Assembly: GCA_963714125.1 (NCBI GenBank)
Contig: OY970234.1
Coordinates: forward strand, 558,001-622,000
Origin: CAWCAW01 sp963714125
Lineage (GTDB): Bacteria > Actinomycetota > Acidimicrobiia > Acidimicrobiales > UBA8190
Reading direction: 5' to 3'
Length of the DNA stretch: 64,000 bases
Shown here: positions 1-9,027 of the stretch, in pieces
Layout: every line of letters starts with the position of its first letter
How positions within the stretch are numbered: position 1 is the stretch's first letter
Notes under the pieces: model-generated
The model's database searches: none
Told to the model about the DNA's origin: nothing
The model's input: the letters and a program-made list of their open reading frames with translations, nothing else
Program-made: the position numbers and the translations under genes

Positions 1-1667
1 CGAACGTTCTTTTCGCGGATCTGGCGGTAGGTGTCGTCCCAATGCTTGAAGAGCCGTCTTTCGTCAGCCCGTGACATCCAGCCACGCTTCAGCTTGCACT
101 TGGCTGTGTTGATGCCGGTGACAACGCCGTAGCGGAACGCCGTCTGGATCTTCCTCTCGTCGCCACCCTTCCCACGGACGCGTTTCAGCGAACCCCACAT
201 CTGAGAAGCCAGGCCCGCCGATGCCTCCGCGCTGCGGCGGCGCCGGTAGAAGTGCCGGAACATCCGGTACTTCCAAGCCATGAGCGCAAGCTTGGAGAGG
301 CGCTCGTTGTAGGTCGATGTCGGATACAGCGTGGTGGCGGCCAAGATGTGGCGGAAGTACTTCCGGTTGATGACGATCTTTCCGTTGTCGTACAGGCTGT
401 CGAACATCTGGGTCCCCGGCAGCGCCATGTAGAAAGACACCCCGATGTCGGTGATTCCTATGTCGGCGATGGCGTCGAGGAACGGGAGGTTTTCGCGCAA
501 TTGGTCTTCGGTGTCGTGCGGAAACCCGATCACCATGAAGACCGAGGCGTGGAGTCCCTCCGCCACTGTCTCGCGCATGCTCTGGAAAAGCCGATCGGTC
601 TTCATCTTCTTCTTGATGAGGCGCCGGGTCTCCTCGGATCCCGACTCCGGGGCATACGCCATACTGATCAAGCCCGTGCGCTTGAGCAGCTGGGCGACCT
701 CAGCGTCGATCGCTTCGGTGCGTGTGCCGGTCGGCATCTGCCACGTGATCTGTAGGTCGCGATCGAGCAGCTCATTACAGAAGTCGACGATCCACTCCCG
801 TCGGATGATGGCGGTGAGGTCCTGGAAGGGAAAGTTCCGGGCCCCGAAGCGCTCGACGTAGTACTGGATCTCGTCGACGACTTTCACCGGATGGCGCGGG
901 ATCCACCGTGGCGTCCACATATTCGGGGCCGAGCAGTAGGTGCACTGATAGGGGCAACCCCGTGTGGCCAAGATGGGCACGGACTTGGTGGACGAATACA
1001 GGCCGCCAATCCACCGGTGCTCGTGATACGTGTCCAGCGCGAAGAGGTGCCAGGCGGGGTAGGCGATGGCATCGATCTCGGTGATGCGTTGACGACGCGG
1101 ATTCACCACCACGTCGTCGCCCGAGCGATAGGCGATGCCCTCGATGTCGTCGAGGGGCTTCTTGGTGCGCAGCGCATGGAGCAATTCGATGATCGTCTCT
1201 TCACCCTCGCCCAGCACGAGCACGTCGGCGGCGGAGGTGAGCAGGCAGAACTCGGTCATCGAGCTGACGTGCTCGCCTCCGAGGATGACCGGCACGTCGG
1301 GGTGGCGTTGCTTGATGGCGTCGATGAGACACACCGAGGCCGGCCACTCATGAGTGAAGAGAACCGAGATCCCGATGAACTCGACACCGTTCGGGATCCG
1401 GGCCGCGATCTCGTCGAAGGAAAGGCCGATCAGATAGCCCTTGTGGTAGCGACGGACGCTGTCCGGAGCCGAGGCGACGGCGTCGACCACGGCCACTCGT
1501 TCCCCCGCCGCCTCCAGGGCACCGGCGATGTAGGCCAGGCCCAGAGGCGGAGCGATCGTTATGCTGGTGAACCGGAAGGTCTCCGCCGCCGGAGCTCGAA
1601 CGAGGCAGACCGTCGGCGCGTCGGAAAGCAAGTCAAGGGCTCCGTTCGCATGGAATTCCGCCGCCAT
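1..1667 (-). CDS. B12-binding radical SAM protein, copy 1 (3' end beyond window)
   Basis: First of three tandem paralogues. An N-terminal cobalamin-binding-like Rossmann region is followed by a radical SAM domain with the cluster motif CPYQCTYC, so it should bind a 4Fe-4S cluster and SAM. Family knowledge: B12-dependent radical SAM enzymes of the BchE/P-methylase type methylate or rearrange unactivated carbons in lipids, pigments or antibiotics; the substrate cannot be read from sequence. The ATG at 1667 was chosen because all three copies align from this point and each has a G-rich Shine-Dalgarno just upstream (GGGGGGAAGG here). 555 codons are present; by comparison with copies 2 and 3 about 70 C-terminal residues lie outside the window. 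Confidence 0.9.
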   Translation of the reverse strand, partial: MAAEFHANGALDLLSDAPTVCLVRAPAAETFRFTSITIAPPLGLAYIAGALEAAGERVAVVDAVASAPDSVRRYHKGYLIGLSFDEIAARIPNGVEFIGISVLFTHEWPASVCLIDAIKQRHPDVPVILGGEHVSSMTEFCLLTSAADVLVLGEGEETIIELLHALRTKKPLDDIEGIAYRSGDDVVVNPRRQRITEIDAIAYPAWHLFALDTYHEHRWIGGLYSSTKSVPILATRGCPYQCTYCSAPNMWTPRWIPRHPVKVVDEIQYYVERFGARNFPFQDLTAIIRREWIVDFCNELLDRDLQITWQMPTGTRTEAIDAEVAQLLKRTGLISMAYAPESGSEETRRLIKKKMKTDRLFQSMRETVAEGLHASVFMVIGFPHDTEDQLRENLPFLDAIADIGITDIGVSFYMALPGTQMFDSLYDNGKIVINRKYFRHILAATTLYPTSTYNERLSKLALMAWKYRMFRHFYRRRRSAEASAGLASQMWGSLKRVRGKGGDERKIQTAFRYGVVTGINTAKCKLKRGWMSRADERRLFKHWDDTYRQIREKNV

Positions 1668-1727
1668 CTGCCTTCCCCCCAGAGACATTGGGTAACACCC
1701 TTCTCCTGATCCCTGTCCCTATAACGC

Positions 1728-1756
1728 AGCATAGACGCGGCATAGAAGCACGTCAC
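1728..1756 (-). promoter_or_regulatory. Promoter of radical SAM copy 1
   Basis: On the minus strand GTGACG (1756-1751) is followed after exactly 17 nt by TATGCT (1733-1728). The same two hexamers with the same spacing occur before copies 2 and 3, in otherwise diverging intergenic DNA. The -10 box is about 60 nt from the start codon, so a short leader is expected. Confidence 0.6.
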
Positions 1757-1845
1757 AGGGCGACGCAGATGCTCCGAGTTGGCTGAGCTCAACGTTCGCC
1801 CGCGAAGACCATTCCTGTCACCACATTCTTCGGCCGCGGACTGCT

Positions 1846-3729
1846 TTACCCGGTTCCGCCACCGACAGAGGCGCGGCTGGGCTCGGCGCCGGCGCCGATC
1901 TCGACCACTTCGCTCGCCGGCCGGATCCGTTCCCTGCCCTCGGTAACCCCAACCTTCACCGGGATGCGGCGACGGGCGCTGTGTGCCGCTTTCAACGGCA
2001 TGATCACGTTGATCTCATGCAGCTCTCGAGTATCGGCGGGAGCCGGCGTGTGGACGCCATCGTCAATGTTCTTCTCACGGATCTGGCGGAAGATGTCGTC
2101 CCAATGCTCGAAGAGCCGCTTCTCGTCGGCCCGTGACATCCAGCCACGCTTCAGCTTGCACTTGAGGGTCTGGATGCCGGTGACGAGGCCGTAACGGAAG
2201 GCCGTCTGGATCTTCCTCTCGTCGCCACCCTTCCCCCGGACACGTTTCAGCGATCCCCACAAGGAAGCAGCCACGCCCCCCGAAGCTTCCACACTCCGAC
2301 GGCGCCGGTAGAAGTGCCAAAAGAGCCGGTACTTCCATACCATGAGCTTCAGATTGGAGATGTGCTCGTTGTAGGTCGATGTCGAGAACAGCGTGGTGGA
2401 CGCCAAGATGTGGCGGAAGTACTTCCGGTTGATGACGATCTTTCCGTTGTCGTACAGGCTGTCGAACATCTGGGTCCCCGGCAGTGCCATGTAGAAAGAC
2501 ACCCCGATGTCAGTGATTCCTATGTCGGCGATGGCATCGAGGAACGGGAGATTTTCGCGCAAGTGATCTTCGGTGTCGTGCGGAAACCCGATCACCAGGA
2601 AGGCTGAGGCGTGGAGTCCTTCTGCCACGGTGGCGCGCATACTCTCGAAGAGCCGATCGGTCTTCATTTTCTTCTTGATGAGGCGCCGGGTCTCCTCGGA
2701 TCCGGACTCCGGGGCGTACGCCATACTGATCAAGCCCGTGCGCTTGAGCAGCTGGGCGACTTCAGCGTCGATGGCCTCGGTTCGAGTGCCGGTCGGCATC
2801 TGCCACGTGATCTGTAGGTCGCGATCGAGCAGCTCATTACAGAAGTCGACGATCCACTGGCGTTGGATGATGGCGGTGAGGTCCTGGAAGGGAAAGTTCC
2901 GAGCGCCAAAGTGCTCGACGTAGTACTGGATCTCGTCGACGACCTTGGCCGGATGGCGGGGGATCCAGCGCGGCGTCCACATGCCCGGGGCCGAGCAATA
3001 CGTGCACTGATACGGGCAACCGCGCGTGGCCAGGATGGGCACGGACTTGGTGGACGAGTACAAACCGCCCATCCACCGGTGCTCGTGATAGGTGTCCAGT
3101 GCGAAGAGGTGCCAGGCGGGATAGGCAATGGCATCGATGTCGGTGGCGCGTTGACGGCGTGGGTTCACCACGACGTCGTCGCCCGATCGATAGGCGACAC
3201 CTTCGATGTCGTCGAGGGGTTGCTTGTCGCGCAGCGCGTGGATCAATTCGATGATGGTCTCCTCACCCTCGCCCAGCACGAGCACGTCGGCGGCGGAGGT
3301 AAGCAAGCAGAACTCGGACATCGAGCTGACGTGCTCGCCTCCGAGGATGATCGGCACGTCGGGGTGGCGTCGTTTGATCGTGTCGATGAGACAAACAGCA
3401 GCCGGCCACTCATGGGTGAAGAGAACCGAGATCCCGATGAACTCCACACCGCTCGGAATCCGTGCCGCGATCTCGTCGAAGGAGAGGCCGATCAGATAGC
3501 CCTTGTGGTACCGACGAACGCGGTCGGGCGCCGAGGCGACGGCGTCCACCACGGCCACGCGTTCCCCGGCGTCCTCAAGGGTACCGGCGATGTAGGCCAA
3601 ACCCAGGGGCGGAGCGATCGACGTGCCGGCGATCCGGAAGGTCTCCGCCGCGGGACCTCGAACAAGGCAGAAGGTCGGAGCGTCGAAAGGGGAGACAAGG
3701 GCTCCGTCAGCATGGAATTGCGCGCCCAT
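1846..3729 (-). CDS. B12-binding radical SAM protein, copy 2
   Basis: Complete paralogue of 627 aa from the ATG at 3729; an upstream in-frame ATG at 3762 is less likely because the G-rich ribosome site and the alignment with the other copies point to 3729. Residues about 35-170 form the B12-binding-like domain (PPLGLAYIAG, then VLGEGE). The radical SAM domain follows, with cysteines 238, 242 and 245 in CPYQCTYC. The C-terminal third is rich in basic and aromatic residues. By eye it matches copies 1 and 3 at roughly nine of ten positions and keeps every cysteine of the cluster motif, so all copies look functional. Specific reaction unknown. Confidence 0.92.
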   Translation of the reverse strand: MGAQFHADGALVSPFDAPTFCLVRGPAAETFRIAGTSIAPPLGLAYIAGTLEDAGERVAVVDAVASAPDRVRRYHKGYLIGLSFDEIAARIPSGVEFIGISVLFTHEWPAAVCLIDTIKRRHPDVPIILGGEHVSSMSEFCLLTSAADVLVLGEGEETIIELIHALRDKQPLDDIEGVAYRSGDDVVVNPRRQRATDIDAIAYPAWHLFALDTYHEHRWMGGLYSSTKSVPILATRGCPYQCTYCSAPGMWTPRWIPRHPAKVVDEIQYYVEHFGARNFPFQDLTAIIQRQWIVDFCNELLDRDLQITWQMPTGTRTEAIDAEVAQLLKRTGLISMAYAPESGSEETRRLIKKKMKTDRLFESMRATVAEGLHASAFLVIGFPHDTEDHLRENLPFLDAIADIGITDIGVSFYMALPGTQMFDSLYDNGKIVINRKYFRHILASTTLFSTSTYNEHISNLKLMVWKYRLFWHFYRRRRSVEASGGVAASLWGSLKRVRGKGGDERKIQTAFRYGLVTGIQTLKCKLKRGWMSRADEKRLFEHWDDIFRQIREKNIDDGVHTPAPADTRELHEINVIMPLKAAHSARRRIPVKVGVTEGRERIRPASEVVEIGAGAEPSRASVGGGTG

Positions 3730-3808
3730 CTGCTCCCCCCAATGGCGACATCGTGACTCCACCCTTGTCGTGGACCCTACGGCATCCCTCTCCTAACCCC
3801 TACGGCGC

Positions 3809-3837
3809 AGCATAGACGCACCATAGGAGAACGTCAC
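3809..3837 (-). promoter_or_regulatory. Promoter of radical SAM copy 2
   Basis: GTGACG (3837-3832), 17 nt, TATGCT (3814-3809) on the minus strand, identical in hexamers and spacing to the promoters of copies 1 and 3. About 79 nt separate the -10 box from the start codon. Confidence 0.6.
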
Positions 3838-3956
3838 AGGGCGATGTCGAAGCTGCGAGTCGCTCAGCTCGACGTTCGACGGCGCGGGCCATTTCAGTCA
3901 CCATGGGTCCTCGGCGATGTCTACGTCACCGTGGAGGCACGGCGGTCTTTTCTGCT

Positions 3957-5843
3957 TTACCCGGTGGCGCCACCGACGGATGCCCGACTGGGCTCGGCGC
4001 TGGCATCGATCCCGGCCAGTCCGGCGTTCGCCGGCCGGAACCGCTCCGTGCTCGGAGTAACCCCCACCTTGACCGGGATGCGGCGACGGGCGCCGTGCTC
4101 GGCTTTCAACGGCAGGATCACGTTGATCTCATGCAGCTTTCGAGTGTCGGCGGGTGCCGGCGTGTGGACGCCATCGCGCACGTTCTTCTCACGGACCTGG
4201 CGGTAGATGTCGTCCCAATGCTCGAAGAGCCGTCTCTCGTCAGCCCGGGACATCCAGCCATGCTTCAGCTTGCACTTGGCCGTGTTGATGCCGGTGACGA
4301 TGCCGTAACGGAAGGCGGTCTGGAACTTCGTCTCATCGCCACCTTTCCCCCGGAGGCGGACCAGCGAACTCCACAGCTGAGCAGCCAGGCCCCTCGATGC
4401 CTCCACACCCCGGCGGCGCCGGTAGAAGTGCCGGAAGAGCCGGTATTTCCATGCCATGAGCTTCAGATTGGAGAGGTTCTCGTTGTAGGTCGACGTCGAG
4501 AACAGCGTGGTGGCAGCCAAGATGTGGCGGAAGTACTTACGGTTGATGACGATCTTTCCGTTGTCGTACAGGCTGTCGAACATCTGGGTCCCCGGTAGCG
4601 CCATGTAGAAAGATATTCCGACCTCGGTGATTCCTATATCGGCCATGGCATCGAGGAACGGGAGGTTTTCGCGCAAGTGTTCTTCGGTATCGTGCGGAAA
4701 CCCGATCACCAGGAAAACCGAAGCTTGGAGTCCCTCCGCCACGGTGGCCCGCATACTCTCGAAGAGCCGGTCGGTCTTCATCTTCTTTTTGATGAGGCGC
4801 CGGGTCTCCTCAGAACCGGACTCCGGGGCGTAGGCCATGTTGATCAAGCCCGTGCGCTTGAGCAGTTGGGCGACTTCAGCGTCGATGGCCTCGGTGCGAG
4901 TGCCCGTCGGCATCTGCCACGTGATCTGTAAGTCGCGCTCGAGCAGCTCATGGCAGAAGTCGACGATCCACTGGCGTTGGATGATGGCGGTGAGGTCCTG
5001 GAAGGGAAAGTTCCGAGCGCCGAAGTGCTCGACGTAGTGCTGGATCTCGTCGACGACCTTGGCCGGATCGCGCGGGATCCACCGCGGCGTCCACATGCCC
5101 GGGGCGGAGCAATACGTGCACTGGTAGGGGCAACCGCGGGTGGCGAGGATGGGCACTGACTTGGTGGAGGAGTACAAGCCGCCCATCCACCGGTGCTCGT
5201 GATAGGTGTCCAGTGCGAAGAGGTGCCAGGCGGGGTAGGCGATGGCATCGATGTCGGTGGCGCGTTGACGACGTGGATTCACCACCACGTCGTCGCCCGA
5301 GCGATAAGCGACACCTTCGATGTCGTCGAGGGGTTGCTTGTCGCGCAGCGCGTGGATCAATTCGATGATGGTCTCCTCACCCTCGCCCAGCACGAGCACG
5401 TCGGCGGCGGAGGTGAGCAGACAGAACTCGGACATCGAGCTGACGTGTTCGCCTCCGAGGATGACCGGCACGTCGGGGTGGCGTCGCTTGATGGCGTCGA
5501 TGAGACACACCGCGGCCGGCCACTCATGGGTGAAGAGCACGGAGATCCCGATGAACTCCACGCCGCTCGGAATCCGTGCCGCGATCTCGTCGAAGGAGAG
5601 GCCGATCAGATAGCCCTTGTGGTACCGACGGACGCTGTCGGGAGCCGAGGCGACGGCGTCGACCAATGCAACTCGTTCCCCGGCGGCCTCAAGGGCACCG
5701 GCGATGTAGGCCAAACCCAGGGGCGGAGCCATCGATGTGCCGGCGAGGCGGAAGGTCTCCGCCGCGGGACCTCGAACGAGGCAGACCGTCGGCGCGTCGG
5801 AAAGCGAGTCAGGGACTCCGTTCGCATGGAATTCCGCGCCCAC
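3957..5843 (-). CDS. B12-binding radical SAM protein, copy 3
   Basis: Third tandem paralogue, 628 aa from a GTG at 5843. The frame is open to an upstream start at 5936, but that would run through the conserved promoter, and the GTG matches the ATG of the other two copies and follows a G-rich ribosome site. Same architecture: B12-binding-like domain, then a radical SAM domain with CPYQCTYC. Small substitutions are scattered and there is no frameshift or lost cluster cysteine. It has the most upstream promoter of the cluster; each gene having its own promoter argues against a simple polycistronic operon. Substrate unknown. Confidence 0.92.
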   Translation of the reverse strand: MGAEFHANGVPDSLSDAPTVCLVRGPAAETFRLAGTSMAPPLGLAYIAGALEAAGERVALVDAVASAPDSVRRYHKGYLIGLSFDEIAARIPSGVEFIGISVLFTHEWPAAVCLIDAIKRRHPDVPVILGGEHVSSMSEFCLLTSAADVLVLGEGEETIIELIHALRDKQPLDDIEGVAYRSGDDVVVNPRRQRATDIDAIAYPAWHLFALDTYHEHRWMGGLYSSTKSVPILATRGCPYQCTYCSAPGMWTPRWIPRDPAKVVDEIQHYVEHFGARNFPFQDLTAIIQRQWIVDFCHELLERDLQITWQMPTGTRTEAIDAEVAQLLKRTGLINMAYAPESGSEETRRLIKKKMKTDRLFESMRATVAEGLQASVFLVIGFPHDTEEHLRENLPFLDAMADIGITEVGISFYMALPGTQMFDSLYDNGKIVINRKYFRHILAATTLFSTSTYNENLSNLKLMAWKYRLFRHFYRRRRGVEASRGLAAQLWSSLVRLRGKGGDETKFQTAFRYGIVTGINTAKCKLKHGWMSRADERRLFEHWDDIYRQVREKNVRDGVHTPAPADTRKLHEINVILPLKAEHGARRRIPVKVGVTPSTERFRPANAGLAGIDASAEPSRASVGGATG

Positions 5844-5920
5844 CTGCCCCCCCGCCCGGACGCATCGTGGCTCCACCCTGTCGTGGAACCTACGGCATCC
5901 CCTCCTCGTCCTTGCGACGC

Positions 5921-5949
5921 AGCATAGACGCAGCACAGAAGCACGTCAC
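5921..5949 (-). promoter_or_regulatory. Promoter of radical SAM copy 3
   Basis: GTGACG (5949-5944), 17 nt, TATGCT (5926-5921) on the minus strand; third instance of the promoter shared by the tandem genes. Confidence 0.6.
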
Positions 5950-6345
5950 TGGCCATTTCCACGTGGCGGGCATCCCCTCGGGCCCCCAAGCCCTTCGACA
6001 CGACAACGCCAAGGCGGAGTGAAGGGTGCTTCGGGCCGAGTGTTGGATCGTCGCCCGCTCGTACAACACGCGCGTGTCCAGCCTGGCCGAAGTCAACATC
6101 GAGATCCGTCGACTGCTTGAGTGAGCGGTTGTGAACAGCGGGTGGAACGTTTCGAATTGGTGGCCGCTGCCTTCGTGTCTTGTTGACCGTGCCCGAACGG
6201 GATTCGGCCATGTACTGCGAGCCGGATCCCAGGACGTCCTATGCTGTCGTGTCTTGGAGGTGCCCGACAGCGATCGGTTTCGCACGGTGGCTCGGCAGAA
6301 AGGCATTCCGGCATCTTGGCTAAACGCCTGCGAAAGGCTTTAACC
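5950..6345. other. Intergenic region with no clear gene
   Basis: Divergent spacer between the radical SAM cluster and the lipoprotein gene. It holds a 32-codon open frame (6026-6124, +) bounded by stops and resembling the C-terminal tail of some lost gene (ends SLAEVNIEIRRLLE), which I do not call. It also holds a perfect 10-bp palindrome AGGACGTCCT (6231-6240) that abuts a TATGCT (6240-6245), a possible -10 box for the gene at 6346. Confidence 0.4.
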
Positions 6346-6900
6346 GTGTTCAGACGGGGGTTTCCATTTTTTTTCGCCTGTTGCGCAACCCTGGCGCTCG
6401 CGTCTTGTGGGACTCCTCACCCCGCCGCGCTGACACCGGCGGATATCCCGAGCTACTTGGACGTGCAGGAAAATTACGCCGCCGAAGCTGGGTTGTTGCG
6501 TAACGCTCATCCAGGACGCGTCTGTGCGGGTGCCTTCGCCTCGGTGGCAGTGTTCACGCCACCGGGCGATACCGTGAGCCGTATCTCGGGCTCCGTCACT
6601 CCCACCTATAGCCAAGTTCTCTCTGATGAAGTGACGTGCCCAAGTGCCCGCACCGTGGGTCTGCGTTTTCAGGCAGCCTTCGAAGCGCAGGCGAAGGTCG
6701 GCCGCGTCGGAATTATCAAAGGCGTCGGCGAAAAAGCGTACCTTTACAGCCCCATTCAAGATGCACGGTCGTATGCGATCGAATGGCTGCAAGGTACGAC
6801 CCTGGGGCTCGTCGTCGTCCAAGGTCCGAGCAACGAATCCCACATCACGCCCGATCTGGCGGCATTGCTGGCGCATCGGGTAGCAGCATCCGCCGGGTGA
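6346..6900 (+). CDS. Lipoprotein, DUF3558-like sensor fold suspected
   Basis: 184 aa. The GTG at 6346 is preceded by GAAAGG at a good distance (6332-6337) and begins a lipoprotein signal peptide: FRR, a hydrophobic stretch, then lipobox LASC. Longer frames starting at 6241 lack a sensible signal. The mature part has two cysteines (RVCAG and VTCPS) and a GIIKGVGEKAYLY segment reminiscent of small actinobacterial lipoproteins of the DUF3558 kind; that assignment is an inference. It is the first of several lipoproteins placed next to GHPED membrane proteins, so a role at the outer face of the membrane beside those proteins is plausible. Function unknown. Confidence 0.75.
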   Translation: MFRRGFPFFFACCATLALASCGTPHPAALTPADIPSYLDVQENYAAEAGLLRNAHPGRVCAGAFASVAVFTPPGDTVSRISGSVTPTYSQVLSDEVTCPSARTVGLRFQAAFEAQAKVGRVGIIKGVGEKAYLYSPIQDARSYAIEWLQGTTLGLVVVQGPSNESHITPDLAALLAHRVAASAG

Positions 6901-6958
6901 CGCCCCGATTGACGGAGGTGGTCAGGGACAGTCAGTCACACCCTCGTTGCGCCTGGAA

Positions 6959-8494
6959 TCAACGACGGCCACGTTGCTTCGAATCGGTCGGGGGCGCATT
7001 TCTGGGTTTCTTTGTCGGACTCTGTGTCTTGCCCGGCCCACCCTGTCTTTGCGACGCGGAGGGAGTGCCGGCGCGCTTCTGTGCACCTTGTTTTGCCGTG
7101 CCCGATCCTGATCGGCTTTGGGGCGCCGATGTTGTGCGAGTGCGCCCGGGCTGGGCGCGCGCTGCAATGGCTGCAAGCGGCTCCACTCGGGCCGTGATGG
7201 CGAGCAGAGCCGTGAGACCCGCTATTTGAATCGTCCACCACGGGAACCACTGGAGCTTCCACTGCGCCAGGATCGTGGTGGCAATGGCCACGACGATGGA
7301 TAGCTGAAATCTCCAACGGCTGCACCGGGCTGCCACCACCATTCCGATAGCCAATGCCGCCCAGGCGTAGTAGTCGGTCATGACCGACTCCGTGTAGGAA
7401 CGCAGCGCCAGGGCGAGGGTGCACGCCCAGACCAAGCGTTCGGGGTGCTTGAGCCAGTGACGAGCAACCCAGATGGCGAGCGCGATGGCCAGGACGAAGG
7501 CGACACTTCGAACGGGGCCCGCGGCGACCGACAAAAGCGCTCCGTGACCGCCAAGGTTCGGCGACAATGTCGTCCAGGGTGTGGCATGGTCGAAGTTGGG
7601 AGAACTCGGTTGGTCAACGAGGGTGTGCAGCGTCACTCGGAAGTTGGCGATGAGCGGAGCCGCCAAGAGTATGACGGCTGGGAGAAGGGAGCGGATGGCG
7701 AGACTGATGCCGCTCCGTCTCCCCGCCATGGCCAGAAGCACCGGCAACATGAGCAGAACCAGCGGCTGGAACGCCACGGCGGCGCCGAAGATCCAGCCGG
7801 CGCCTACGAAGCGTCGGTCTAGCGCAAAGATGAGGGCATAGGCGGCCAATGCGACGGCCACGGCATCCTCGGGATGCCCCCACCACACCGTGACATTCCA
7901 CAGCAGAAGCGCCTCGACGATGCACAGAACGGCTCGCCGCTGGCGGGAAACCTGGAGCCGTTCGGCGAGCGCGTCGCAAGCGAACAGCGCCGTGCACGAC
8001 AACAGCAGCGCGTAGGGGTCTACGGCCGTGACCCATTGAGGGTGTGACACATACAGCCGACCCTGGAAATGGAACTCTTGCGCATTGAGGAAGGGTATGT
8101 TCGGCGCGCTGGCGCCAAAATTTTGGGCGGGAATGACCTGGGTCTTTGTGACCTGTAAGAGCGACGTGTGAAAGCTGTTGCTCAGAGCCCCAAGTGGGGC
8201 CAGCAGGACCAGTATCCCGGGGAACTCCAGGAAATTCGCGTGAGACTCGTAGATGGCCCCCAAATGTCCGTGTGCCAGCTGGCTGGCGGCGAAATAGGTG
8301 AACCACAGGTCTGTGGGTGAGATCCACAGAGACGAGGTGTGCTGGCCGACAGGGCCCCACCGAAAAAAGTACGCCAGTCCCAGAACGACATAGAGAGCCG
8401 AAACACCGATCGGCCATGTCCGCGTTCCGATGCGGCTGATCACCCGGTCAAAGTCTGACTGTCTCCGCTGCGGCACAGGCCAAAAGTCTGGCAT
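6959..8494 (-). CDS. GHPED-motif polytopic membrane protein 1 (GT-C glycosyltransferase-like)
   Basis: 511 aa, about ten hydrophobic segments and a long basic C-terminal tail (residues about 430-511, rich in Arg, Pro, Gln, Ser). After the first membrane segment comes an acidic loop motif (WISPTDLW), the position where GT-C glycosyltransferases carry the catalytic Asp. The central motif GHPEDAVAVALA followed by AGWIFGAAVAFQPL is shared with three paralogues in this island. Inference: a lipid-linked-sugar-dependent glycosyltransferase acting at the outer membrane face; not proven. The start at 8494 aligns with paralogue N-termini but leaves only 5 bp to the opposing start codon at 8500; a GTG at 8443 is the alternative. 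Confidence 0.8.
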   Translation of the reverse strand: MPDFWPVPQRRQSDFDRVISRIGTRTWPIGVSALYVVLGLAYFFRWGPVGQHTSSLWISPTDLWFTYFAASQLAHGHLGAIYESHANFLEFPGILVLLAPLGALSNSFHTSLLQVTKTQVIPAQNFGASAPNIPFLNAQEFHFQGRLYVSHPQWVTAVDPYALLLSCTALFACDALAERLQVSRQRRAVLCIVEALLLWNVTVWWGHPEDAVAVALAAYALIFALDRRFVGAGWIFGAAVAFQPLVLLMLPVLLAMAGRRSGISLAIRSLLPAVILLAAPLIANFRVTLHTLVDQPSSPNFDHATPWTTLSPNLGGHGALLSVAAGPVRSVAFVLAIALAIWVARHWLKHPERLVWACTLALALRSYTESVMTDYYAWAALAIGMVVAARCSRWRFQLSIVVAIATTILAQWKLQWFPWWTIQIAGLTALLAITARVEPLAAIAARAQPGRTRTTSAPQSRSGSGTAKQGAQKRAGTPSASQRQGGPGKTQSPTKKPRNAPPTDSKQRGRR

Positions 8495-8499
8495 ATAGT

Positions 8500-8982
8500 G
8501 TGTCGATTCCGCGCAAGCCTCTCACTTGTCTCACGGCGTTGACCGTGTTTGCATGCGTCTTGACCGAGTGTGGATCGAGTCCGCCGAAGGCTGCTGGTTT
8601 AGCGAACGCTCGACGCGCTTTTCTATCGGATCTCGCTTCGTTGACCACCGCTGGCACTGTGGAGAACGCATCTAACCAGTCCACGAGTTCGCTTGGAACC
8701 TCGTTCGCAAATCACATCTTGGTGCAGGCGCTACAGGCCTCCCAGCAAAAACTCTCCGGGACAAGCTGGCCGACGCAGGTAAAACCGAGTATCGACCGTC
8801 TCCGTGAAGTCACGGCGCCGGTCATTGCTGACCTTGAAGCACACCCAACGAGCCAGGTTGGCAGGGAGCTCTTTCAGCCCGCTGGGTCCAATTCCCGGGT
8901 CGTCGTTGCGTGGCAGGACCAAGTCGGAGTCGTCCAGCACGAACTTGGCCTGGGCGCCCTCCTGCATATACATCCGACCTGA
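8500..8982 (+). CDS. Small secreted or lipoprotein, unknown function
   Basis: 160 aa from a GTG at 8500. The N-terminus (MSIPRKP then a hydrophobic run ending VLTEC) looks like a lipoprotein signal, although Glu before the Cys is atypical. The rest is soluble, Ala/Ser/Gln-rich and probably helical, and resembles uncharacterised actinobacterial envelope proteins only in a general way. It is divergent from the GHPED gene on its left, with 5 bp between the two start codons; a TATAGT (8494-8499) directly abuts the GTG, so one of the two starts may be downstream. It converges on the next lipoprotein gene. No family recognised. Confidence 0.65.
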   Translation: MSIPRKPLTCLTALTVFACVLTECGSSPPKAAGLANARRAFLSDLASLTTAGTVENASNQSTSSLGTSFANHILVQALQASQQKLSGTSWPTQVKPSIDRLREVTAPVIADLEAHPTSQVGRELFQPAGSNSRVVVAWQDQVGVVQHELGLGALLHIHPT

Positions 8983-9027
8983 TCACCCTCCGACCGGATG
9001 CCGCCCATCGAGGACGGAGTCAATGGC

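Noticed and set aside
2863..3756. 297-codon plus-strand frame opposite radical SAM copy 2, repeated opposite copies 1 and 3
   Set aside because: Shadow of a conserved coding sequence; no start signal, and the opposite strand has clear domains.
6026..6124. 32-codon open frame ending SLAEVNIEIRRLLE
   Set aside because: Too short, bounded by a stop just upstream and without a family match; could be a gene relic, mentioned only in the intergenic entry.
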